A stretch of DNA of 45,822 bases, from contig JBNGIO010006142.1 in assembly GCA_049999805.1 (NCBI GenBank), positions 113,493-159,314 on the forward strand. The letters are read 5' to 3'. Below the pieces are notes generated by a model. The model worked only from the letters and a program-made list of their open reading frames with translations, did no database searches and had not been told where the DNA came from. The DNA is from Folioceros fuciformis. Taxonomy: Eukaryota > Anthocerotophyta > Anthocerotopsida > Anthocerotales. Each line of letters opens with the position of its first letter. Position 1 is the first letter of the stretch. Both the position numbers and the translations under genes were made by a program. Positions 1 through 8,677 of the stretch are shown one piece after another.

Positions 1-602
1 GACCATCTTTTCGAAGAGGCAGGCTGTGAGCAACATGACTCCTGGAAGTGCGCTCTTTGAAGTTTTACACCTGCTGCCGGCCTCCACGCTTGGGTGCGTA
101 AGCACTCAGGCCTGTTTCGCTGGCCGATGAAATTCAGTCCTGTAGTGCAGTCTTCGGCGTGCAAACACGTGCGCGTAGCGGTCTACAAACGGCAGTTCTT
201 ATGTGACCCATTTCTTGTCTGGGAGATTTAGTGTGTGCCCGATCGAGATTTGTTAACCGATCTTTGCAGCTTGCAGCCGAGTATGGTGCGTGACGTTGAA
301 TCGTAGTTCTTGAATTCTGCGCAAGGTTTCAAACTGGAGATGCCCTACGTCCACCACATGCGGCTCCACGCACATGAATCACAGATCACGGTCTGATCAT
401 TCTCTAACGACGAACACACATTCAAGGCGCGCAAATTAGCATTCCAATGCTTGTCAGCACTACCCAAAATCGAGTAGCAACTGTTGTAGTTCACACAGAC
501 AACGTGCTGAATGATCCCTCCAGGTGTGTCATCCTGGGCTGCAATAGAAGGCTATCCAGGCCTAACACAGGGCTAATCTCAGCATCCAATTGGGGAATTC
601 AT
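1..602. other. Intergenic DNA left of the germin-like genes
   Basis: No coding region that I can support. This is the 3' flank of the first germin-like gene (minus strand) and probably part of the flank of a gene outside the window. Short open frames here have no recognisable similarity and no consistent splice structure. Confidence 0.5.
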
Positions 603-1277
603 CTACTTTTGGCTGGCCTCCAGCAGCTGGACTGTCTTCTCATCCACTCCAAGTGTTTGCTCCAGCACATCCGATGGCAGCGGGGAGACAAAGAGAGCCG
701 CAGCTGTCTGCTGCACTCCAGGGTTTTGACTGGTCAAAGCTGCGAAGGCCAACGCTGGATAGCGCCCCACGTTCTTCTGGAAATGAATGAGGCCCCTCGG
801 GAAGACGAAAAGATCGCCCGCCTTGAGCGTCTTCTGGAACAAAGTGTTGCCGTTAGAGGACACGAATCCAACCTTCAGAGTGCCCTCCACGACGAAGAGC
901 AGCTCGGTAGCCCTGGGGTGCGAGTGAGGAGGGTTGAGCCCGCCCACCGCGAAATCGACGCGGGCGGCCGAGATCCCCAATGTGTTGAGGCCTGGGAACT
1001 GGGCAACGGTGGCGGGCGTGACTGCTGCCTTGAATTTGTTGGCGGTGTTGCCCGGGGCGTTCAGTCCGGAGAATTTGAAGTCGGCGGCGGACACCTGAGC
1101 TGCTGGCTTGCAGACGAGGCCGTTGATGGTGGGAGTGGCTACTTGGGCAACGCAGAAATCCTGCAGGGGGTCCTCGTCGGCTGCAAAACTCAAGTGCGGC
1201 GCCCATGTGAGGAGCAGCGCGGCCAGGAATGCAACCGCCGTGAGCTCCCGATTCCACGGTGCAGCGTGACGAGCCAT
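603..1277 (-). CDS. Germin-like protein, tandem copy 1
   Basis: Single-exon gene for a 224-aa germin-like protein, a secreted cupin of the plant cell wall or apoplast. Residues 1 to about 33 form a signal peptide with a hydrophobic core (AVAFLAALLLTWA). Two cysteines follow (DFC and GLVC), which form the N-terminal disulfide in germins. The metal-binding cupin motifs are present: PPHSHPRATE gives two His and the Glu, and GDLFVFPRGLIHFQKN gives the third His. Germins with these residues bind Mn; family members may act as oxalate oxidase, superoxide dismutase or non-enzymatically, and the sequence does not decide which. The chosen ATG follows a TATA box about 260 nt upstream, and the 224-aa length is normal. 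The neighbour at 2540-3214 is a close paralogue. Family assignment is certain; activity is not. Confidence 0.93.
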   Translation of the reverse strand: MARHAAPWNRELTAVAFLAALLLTWAPHLSFAADEDPLQDFCVAQVATPTINGLVCKPAAQVSAADFKFSGLNAPGNTANKFKAAVTPATVAQFPGLNTLGISAARVDFAVGGLNPPHSHPRATELLFVVEGTLKVGFVSSNGNTLFQKTLKAGDLFVFPRGLIHFQKNVGRYPALAFAALTSQNPGVQQTAAALFVSPLPSDVLEQTLGVDEKTVQLLEASQK

Positions 1278-2539
1278 GGATGCCCCGGAACACAGTCTGG
1301 CAATGGCACAGGCGCAGCTTGCAGGATTCCACCACCTGAAGGTAAGATTGCTTGCAATTGCGACGGAATCTCAAAACTTGCTCCCAAGAAACCAGGATTC
1401 TGCACAGGCCTTCAGCTGTGGAGAAGGTATCCCGATCCTGAGACCGAAATGGATGCGGAGGCAGCAGCGCTCGTGGGATGTGGGGAACTCGGGAAGCCTG
1501 CGATGTGATGAGAAAGGGCACAAGACGGGAGCCCTTTATAGATTTGGCCATAGACTCTGTGCAGTCTCGCAGGGGAAGGCGGCCGGCAAGGAATTCGGCC
1601 GGCAGGAATGAAAGTGCGTTTGACTCCGAACCCTCTGAAGCTTCTTTCGTATCACGTTCGTATGGACAACTTTGACACACTACCTTTCACGCTCACAGAA
1701 CGTAACTTGAACGAACCGCGTTGTCGGGTGCCGGTCGCGGGCAACCGGCAGTTGGGAGTGCACAATGCCCGCCATCGTGTGCACGTTACCATTATGTGTA
1801 CCCCACGAAGGCAATCGACATCGATGTGCAGAAGGAAGTTGGAGGATATGCAGCAAAGCAAAGGAAGCTCGATGTCCACGGAGAGCTGTAGATTATGGAG
1901 ATGGTCAAGAAAAGAAAAAGCCGAGACTGATCGCTCGAGGGAGGAATTGAATCTCCAGCCTCAGGAGGATGTGATCTAACAACTCTGCTACACTAGACAA
2001 CTAGTACTGGCCGTCGACGGCAAAATCTACCAGGTTGGGTGGGGTGCCTTGTGCGCGAGTGGAATGTGGTATGTTGTTCTTCTCTTCTTAGCGATTTCGA
2101 AATTGCTAGACCGTTTGCATATATAGATAAAACGCAATGTAGGAGTACTACGTCGTTCTCTTGTTCCAGTACTATTCTTGCATTGCGAATTGGCAACTGT
2201 TAGCCCTATCTCACAAGCTTGTCAACATGTTGCGTCACTACCAGCATTAGTGATTGGTGACGGGGTCCGTCCGGCTGAACGTAACCAAATGCGACCGTCC
2301 AAGACACGTTTTGGAGAGCGAAGGTAGACTAGACTGCGATGATCTACATTGTTTGGAAGATTTTGGTTGTGCCTGGTCCACTTGACGGTCTTTCAGTCCT
2401 TCAGTCCATTGTTTGTCACCGTTAGCAAGTTCAGAAAAGTACATAGTGTTGGATCTCAGATGGCCATTACATGCCTACTGCAACATCGTGAACTGAGAGT
2501 GAAAGAAATGGTGATGAGCCCTCTGACAGAGGGCCCAAT
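1278..2539. other. Promoter of germin-like copy 1 and spacer of the tandem duplication
   Basis: This stretch holds the upstream region of copy 1 and the 3' flank of copy 2. From about 1600 to 2250 it is clearly homologous to 3540-4500: the same runs recur, for example CTACACTAGACAACTAGTAC and GTACTGGCCGTCGA. It is therefore the duplicated upstream region. I see no gene in it. The part from about 2250 to 2539 has no counterpart that I could find. Confidence 0.6.
1535..1540 (-). promoter_or_regulatory. Probable TATA box of germin-like copy 1
   Basis: On the minus strand the sequence reads TATAAAG, about 258 nt before the ATG at 1277. The same box with the same flanks occurs at 3471-3476 before copy 2, at an equivalent distance, which supports a shared core promoter and a 5' UTR of roughly 220 nt. 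Confidence 0.55.
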
Positions 2540-3214
2540 CTACTTTTGTTTGGCCTCCAGCAGCTGGACTGTCTTCGCATCCACTCCAAGTGCTTGCTGC
2601 AGCACATCCGATGGCAGCGGGGAGCCAAAGAGAGCCGCAGCTGTCTGCTGCACTCCAGGGTTTTGACTGCTCAAAGCTGCAATGGCCAACGCTGTATCGT
2701 CCCCAATGTTCTTCTGGAAATGAATGAGGCCCCTCGGGAAGACGAAAAGGTCACCCTTGTTGAGAGTCTGCTGGAACAGAGTGTTGCCATTAGAGGACAC
2801 GAATCCGACCTTCAGAGTGCCCTCCACCACGAAGAGCAGCTCGGTTGCCCTGGGGTGCGAGTGAGGAGGGTTGAGCCCGCCCACCGCGAAGTCGACGCGA
2901 GCGGCCGAGATCCCCAGCGTGTTGAGGCCCGGGAACTGGACGACGGTCGCGGCCGTAACTGCTGCCTTGAACTTGTTGGCGGTGTTTCCGGGAGTGTTCA
3001 GTCCGGAGAACTTGAAGTCTTTTGCCGCCACCTGATCTGCTGGTTTACACACGAGTCCGTTGACGGTGGGAGCGCCTGCCTGGGCAACGCAGAAGTCTTG
3101 CAGAGGGTCCTCATCGGCTGCAAAACTCAGGTGCGGCGCCCATGTGAGGAGCAGCGCGGCCAGGAATGCAACCGCCGTCAGCTCCCGATTCCACGCTCCA
3201 GCGTGACGAGCCAT
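2540..3214 (-). CDS. Germin-like protein, tandem copy 2
   Basis: Single-exon gene for a 224-aa germin-like protein, nearly identical to copy 1. It has the same signal peptide, the same two N-terminal cysteines and the same metal site (PPHSHPRATE; GDLFVFPRGLIHFQKN). An in-frame extension reaches to 3487, but I place the start at 3214. The peptide from there matches copy 1 from its first Met, a signal peptide must be N-terminal, and the TATA box at 3471-3476 lies inside the extension. Differences from copy 1 are mostly conservative; the most visible is GDDTALAIAALSS in place of GRYPALAFAALTS after the third metal ligand. Both copies look intact, so this is a recent tandem duplication and not a gene plus pseudogene. 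Confidence 0.93.
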   Translation of the reverse strand: MARHAGAWNRELTAVAFLAALLLTWAPHLSFAADEDPLQDFCVAQAGAPTVNGLVCKPADQVAAKDFKFSGLNTPGNTANKFKAAVTAATVVQFPGLNTLGISAARVDFAVGGLNPPHSHPRATELLFVVEGTLKVGFVSSNGNTLFQQTLNKGDLFVFPRGLIHFQKNIGDDTALAIAALSSQNPGVQQTAAALFGSPLPSDVLQQALGVDAKTVQLLEAKQK

Positions 3215-3470
3215 GGATGCCCCGGAACACAGTCTGGCAACGGCACAGGCGCAGCTTGCAGGATTCCACCACCTGAGGGTAAGATTGCTTGCAATTGCGA
3301 CGGAATCCCAAAACTTGCTCCCAAGAAACAAGGATTGTGTACAGCCTTCAGCTGTGTAGCACGTATCCCGATTCTGAGATCGAAATGGATGCGGAGGCAG
3401 CAGCGCTCGTGGGATGTGAGGAACTCGGGAAGCCTGCAATGTGATGAGAAAGGGCACAAGATGGGAGCCC

Positions 3471-3476
3471 TTTATA
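3471..3476 (-). promoter_or_regulatory. Probable TATA box of germin-like copy 2
   Basis: TATAAA on the minus strand, about 257 nt before the ATG at 3214, in the same context as the box of copy 1. Confidence 0.55.
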
Positions 3477-3539
3477 GGTTGGGCCATAGACTTTGGTCAG
3501 TCTCGAAGGGGAAGGCGGCAGGCAAGGAATGCGGCCGGC

Positions 3540-4510
3540 AGGAATGAAAGCGCGTTTGACTCCCTTGACTCCCGACCTTCTGATGCTTTCTACGTATCAC
3601 CTTAGTATGGACAACTTTGACACACCACCTTTCACGCTCACAGGACGTAACTTGAACGAACCGGTTTGTCGAGTGCCGGTCGCTGGCAACCGGCAGTTGG
3701 GAGTGCACCCTGCCCACCACCGTGTGCACGTGAGCATTATATGTACCATGAAGGCGATCAACATCGATGTGCAAAAGGAAGTTGGATACGCAGCAAAGCA
3801 AAGGAAGCTGGATGTCCATGGAGAGTTGTAGGTTATGGCCATGGCCATGATCAAGAAAAGAAGAGGCCAGATGTCCATGGAGAGCTGTAGGTTATGGAGA
3901 TGGGAGCTGTAGGTTATGGAGATGGGAGCTGTAGGTTATGGAGAAGGGAGCTGTAGGTTATGGGGATGGTCAGAAAAGATGACTAATTGCTGAAGGGAGG
4001 AATAGAATCTTCAGCCTCCGTAAGTTGTTCTTGAGAATGGCTTGTAAGTGATGTTTGAAAGGGGTTAATACCTTTTTGGCCTTTCGCCCTACTTACTCAA
4101 TTGTTCCTCTTATCTTTGGAGTAGATGGACTTTTTTTTTTTCAATAATAGAAAATACAACTATGGCCTCAAGCAGGATGTGATCTAACAACTCTACTACA
4201 CTAGACAACTACTACACTAGACAACTACTATCTAACAACTCTACTACACTAGACAACTAGTACTGGCCGTCGAAGGCAAAATCTACTAGGTAAGGTGGTG
4301 TACCTTGTGCACAATTGGAATGTGGTATATTCTTCTTCTCTTCTTAGCAATTTCGATATTGCTAAATTGTTTGCATAAGTAGATCTCAAAGCAATGTAGG
4401 AGTACCACCTCATTCTTTGTTTCAAGTACTCTCCTAGTATTGTGAATTGGCAACTATTAGTCCCATCTCAGGAGCTTGTGAATATGTTGCATCACTTAGT
4501 GGAACATGTT
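3540..4510. repeat. Second copy of the duplicated upstream region, with added short repeats
   Basis: Homologous to about 1600-2250 upstream of copy 1, but enlarged. A 22-bp unit beginning GAGCTGTAGGTTATGGAGAT is repeated four times at 3882-3969 where copy 1 has one unit. A short element around CTAACAACTCTACTACACTA is repeated imperfectly at 4180-4262. Between these, 3970-4175 has no match in copy 1 and contains a poly-T run. Confidence 0.7.
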
Positions 4511-5610
4511 GGAGATACTCCGTGCACTCAAGCACAACATGGATGCCATCACAACCAGAAAAGAAACTCAGATAAGTACGATGAGTAACTTGACCAACTT
4601 ATTGGTAATTAAAGATAAAGTTTGAGTAACATGGTGACCACACGCGTCACCCAGTCACAATGTATCTCACTAAAAACAAACAGGGAAGAAACCGGGCTCA
4701 ACAACTAGCCATAAAAATCAGGTGGCCAGGTGTCCCATGCTTCATGTATGACATCCCATGGCTTGTGCATAGGTATATGGTTTTGCATGGCACCGGCAAC
4801 CGGTGAAATAAAGCGGCACGGCAAGCCGTGAGTTATCGCCGCAAAAAACGGGCTAGCAATGCAGATCAAGAGCGAACTACTGTCCTTGTTCTACAGCGCA
4901 CACTATTACAATACTATACACAATATACGTATACGAAAACGCATATATCTTCAATAAAATATTGACTTGCGCCTGCCTGGAACCAAGTCCTGCTTCTTCT
5001 TCTTCCACGGGCAGAACCAAGTCCCGCTTCTTCTTTTACCATGGGCAGAACCAAGTATCGCTTCTCGTCTTCCACGACCATACAAGGCTTTCCATGGATT
5101 TGCCATTGCACTCCGGAGCCCTATGGATTTGAAATTGCAGGAGTCTGAGCCTTATGGATTTATAGGCTGCAGGAATCTAAAGGCCCATAGATTGGAAGGC
5201 TACAGGAGCCTGAGCTCCATGGATATGAAGGCTGCATGTAAAAAGGTCATGGAGGCGGCAAGGCACTATAGTGAATGGAAACTAAATCCACAAAGGAACA
5301 AAAACATGGAAGCCAAGGTACTCTGTAAACAGAAAACCAAGGTGTGCAACCTTGCCATTGTCCTGGAAAACAAGGCATATAATTATCTACCATTGGCCTC
5401 TATGCATTCTCTTTGCCACCTCCTACATTCCAAGTGATTTTCTTCTTTTTCCCCTTGGGAGGGGAATAGAAAGGTCTTAACCTAGTTGTATTGCTTGGTC
5501 TTTCAACTAATATAAAGGTTGTAACGACCTACATTCCGGCTATCCGCCAGTCTCTTGCATTTGGGCTATGAGCTGCTTTATAGCCAACAAAGTATTCCGC
5601 ACAAGAACAT
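4511..5610. other. Gene-poor DNA with a degenerate ~35-bp repeat
   Basis: No gene that I can support. At about 5118-5240 a degenerate unit of roughly 35 bp occurs about four times, each containing a version of ATGGATTTGAAGGCTGCAGGAG. An open frame at 4967-5437 is made largely of this repeat, and I do not regard it as a gene. Confidence 0.45.
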
Positions 5611-6620
5611 CAGCATGCAATAATTAATGAAGATTGGAGAAAGAACTAAACACCCAAAGAGAAAACCTTGCATTGCAACCTCCTAATCACATGTACTCCA
5701 AAACGCACACAAAACACATCATTTTTGTTTGCCTTGCTAAGGCAAACAAAATGGTATATAGCATGCAACAATTAATAAAGACTGGAGAAAGAACTGAACA
5801 CCCAAAGTCAGGATGTGAAGAAACCCTTACCTTGTAGCATCTTGATCAAATGTGCTCCAAAACGCACATACAACACATCATTCTGTTTGCCTTGCTGAGC
5901 CAAACAGAATGGTGTACAACATGCAACAATTAGCGAAGACTGAACACCCAAAGTCAGGATGTGAAGAAAATCTTTTCTTGCAACATCCTGCTCAAATGTG
6001 CTTCAAAACGCACAAACAATACATCATTCTGTTTGCATTGCTGAGGGAAACAAAATGATATTCAAAATGCAAGAATTAGTGAAGACTGGGGAAAGAACTA
6101 AACACCCAAAGTCAAGATGCGAAGAAAACCTTTTCTTACATCATCCTGCTCAAATGTGCTCTAAAACGCACACAAAATACATCATTCTGTTTGTGTTGGT
6201 AGTAAGCAATACGGGGTGCATCATTTGGTAGTAANNNNNNNNNNNNNNNNNNNNNNNNNNNNNNNNNNNNNNNNNNNNNNNNNNNNNNNNNNNNNNNNNN
6301 NNNNNNNNNNNNNNNNNNNNNNNNNNNNNNNNNNAAATGTGCTCCAAAATGCACAAAAAGTACATCATATTATGTTTACATTGTTAAGGAAAAAGAATGA
6401 TATACAGAATGCAACAAATTAGTAAAGACTAGAGAAAGAACCAAAACGCACAAAAAATACATCATTATGTTTACATTGCTTAGGAAAAAGAATGGTATAT
6501 AGAATGCAACAATTAGTGAAGACTAGAGAAAGAATTGAACACCCAAAGTCAAGATGTGAAGAAAACCTTTTCTTGCAGCATCCTGCTCAAATGTGTATTT
6601 GTATTCTATTTGTATTGTTG
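5611..6620. repeat. Tandem array, period about 150 bp, interrupted by an assembly gap
   Basis: The landmark ACACCCAAAG occurs at 5651, 5798, 5944, 6102 and, beyond the gap, 6541, so the spacing is 146-158 bp. Each unit also has CTCAAATGTGCTCCAAAACGCACA followed by an AT-rich inverted repeat. The run of 100 Ns at 6235-6334 lies inside the array, so the true number of units is unknown. Open frames across it are repeat artefacts. Confidence 0.85.
6235..6334. other. Assembly gap (100 N)
   Basis: Exactly 100 Ns, probably a placeholder length. It falls inside the tandem array, the typical place for an assembly to break. Confidence 0.95.
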
Positions 6621-6706
6621 AGGTGCTTTAATACTAGCTATTCATTCCCGCCACAAAAATCTTGCACTCTTTCCCAAGGAATGTGGGCCATTCTAGCCTC
6701 CTTTAT

Positions 6707-6846
6707 GCATCCTAGAGTTGAAGAGTGTTTGTACAACAACTTTTGCCGCATGACATGCCTTTCTTAAACTGAGCCAGCATCCTAGAGTTGAAGAATGTTT
6801 GTACAATAACTTTTGCCGCGTGACATGCCTTTCTCGAACTGAGTCA
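6707..6846. repeat. Two direct repeats of 70 bp
   Basis: The sequence beginning GCATCCTAGAGTTGAAGA at 6707 recurs at 6777 with few changes; both copies include TTTTGCCGC followed by TGACATGCCTTTCT. Confidence 0.85.
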
Positions 6847-7228
6847 AGATGTGGTACTTCTATGGAGAATGGACAATCCTTTGGCAAGTTAAAATCCATG
6901 ATAGGTATCACCCAATTATTAGGTAGTAAGCAGTACGGGGCGCATCATTTGGTGGTAAGCGAGATCAACTAGGAGCGTGATTTCGTGCACCGCGGTATAA
7001 TTTGAGGGTTTCAGTACCTAAACCATAGTTTTTACAACCTGGTGGCAGACACAACCGGTAGCCGGTCAAGCCTATATTGTATATGGTGTATGTATGATGG
7101 TCACGTGTTTGTTATGTGGCAACCTTTGCAAGCACACTCGTGTAAAAGTAGTGTCAGTGGGCCCAAACTTAGCCACCTGATTTTTTAGGCTAGCCAGGCT
7201 CAACCAGGTCTCATCCCATATTACGATA

Positions 7229-7327
7229 GGGTGTGCATTGATAGCACACCTTGTCATATGGATGGCACACTTGTCACGGGGTTTGCATTGATAGCACACC
7301 TTGTCATATGGATGGCACACTTGTCAC
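7229..7327. repeat. Two direct repeats of 50 bp, each with a small hairpin
   Basis: Copies start near 7229 and 7279. The first contains the inverted repeat GGTGTGC (7230-7236) and GCACACC (7244-7250), with a 7-nt loop. Confidence 0.8.
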
Positions 7328-7384
7328 ATTGGAGACCAGAATCGAGTATTGGAGACCCGAGTCGAGTTTAGCCCCATGGGAAAC

Positions 7385-7575
7385 CACCCTTAGTGCAGTC
7401 CTTGGCTTCAAGCGTGCGCAAAGATAATTACCTACTGTAAAGAAAGGAGAACGTTATTTTAAATATCTTCCTGCCATCTTCACCCTTAGTGCAGTCCTTG
7501 GCTTCAAGCGTGCGCAAAGATAATTACCTACCGTAAAGAAAGGAGAACGTTATTTTAATATCTTCCTGCCATCTT
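7385..7575. repeat. Two direct repeats of 96 bp
   Basis: The unit beginning CACCCTTAGTGCAGTCCTTG at 7385 is repeated at 7481 with only about two differences (one substitution and one missing A), so this is a very recent tandem duplication. Confidence 0.9.
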
Positions 7576-8677
7576 TCACCCCATGGTTTGTTAGCCTTAC
7601 GACGCAGAGTTTTCATGTATGTCAAGGTTTTTCCAGCTTCTAGTCCCATGGGTTGGCCCGAGATCTATAATGAAATGCATTAAGCCTATCGAAACGTGCC
7701 CTAAAACTCAAAGGCTTCGTTGTGAAAGGCGCTTCAGTCTGTTTCCCGGCACACGGGACGGAGAAGGAAAAATTTCAGTATCATGCTTGGAAGGGAACTG
7801 CGCAGGAGTCGAAAAGCTAAAACCTGCGCCGGGAGGAAGGAAATAGCGTTGATTAGGCGGAAGCGAGTAAAAGGGGGAATTGGAGGGGAACCGTAGGCCG
7901 AGCGGCTGGGGCATTCTGTCCAGGGTAAACCTGAGAAATCTGAAGGACTAGAAAAGCCTGTTGCACCTCGAAAACCTGCTGCACCGGGAAAATCTGTTGC
8001 ACTTGGAAAACCTGCCTACTCGGCCCTGACCACCGATTGCCGGAAAGAAACGGTTTGAGGACCAGAGTCCACGGAAGAACGCGGACGGCCGTGATCTCGG
8101 AGGTAAGGCCGGCTCCTCTGTCCCTCCTCCGAGATCACAGTCTGCCCCCTTGCTGAATCTCGGGCTCCAAACCCTTTCTTCTAGTCAATTCTGTGTCCAG
8201 GGTCCGACAGGTTTTCCGGATGGAACAGTCTTTCCAGGTGCATCCGACGGCCAAGTCCCTTTTCATGTCTTCACCTCCCGGGTGTATTCGCCGTAAACAG
8301 GATAGTCGAGCTGCCCCATCTGCTGTTAGTCGCATTGACCCGCTGCTTATTTCCGGAGCCTGTGAAAAGCTGGCAACCCGAGCCGCTTCTCAACACTGCC
8401 ATGCTTACCGCGCTACCCGATGAATCACAATGCATGTACAAACTGCCACCATCGCAGTGTTCCACAACTAGGATTGTCTATCGTACAGCCACCGCCGAAC
8501 TCTTCAACACTCGGGTCTACTCCCCTTGCCGCACCGCATCCGTTTCCACGTAGCTAAAACCACTGAAAAACCCTCCGTCGTGCCCTGGTCACGTAATACA
8601 CATAGTCACTCACCAAGACACGGCCGATGTGAGTATCTGTGTTATCGATGACCTGAGTCGGAGCTCACCGTTTCTCC
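7576..8677. other. Upstream region of FLN1; no certain gene
   Basis: Contains an 18-bp repeat near 7942-8014 whose open frame would read as Lys-Pro-rich hexapeptides, and a 13-bp perfect inverted repeat at 8091-8138. It probably includes the promoter and 5' UTR of the FLN1 gene. An upstream non-coding or coding exon is possible, but I cannot place one. Confidence 0.4.

Noticed and set aside
447-1508. 353-aa open frame on the plus strand, with a similar 333-aa frame at 2546-3547
   Set aside because: Both are exact antisense to the two germin-like genes and owe their length to the codon pattern of the opposite strand; the similarity between them follows from the duplication.
2540-3487. 315-aa version of germin-like copy 2 starting at 3487
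   Set aside because: The extra N-terminal residues put the signal peptide in the middle, include the TATA box region and have no counterpart in copy 1.
4967-5437. 156-aa open frame
   Set aside because: Built largely from a degenerate ~35-bp repeat, with no recognisable domain or splice pattern.
5611-6620. CRISPR-like array
   Set aside because: The genome is eukaryotic, units are ~150 bp and similar along their whole length, and there are no unique spacers.
5634-6767. Several open frames of 60-90 aa
   Set aside because: They repeat the same peptide because they lie in the ~150-bp tandem array; some run through the N gap.
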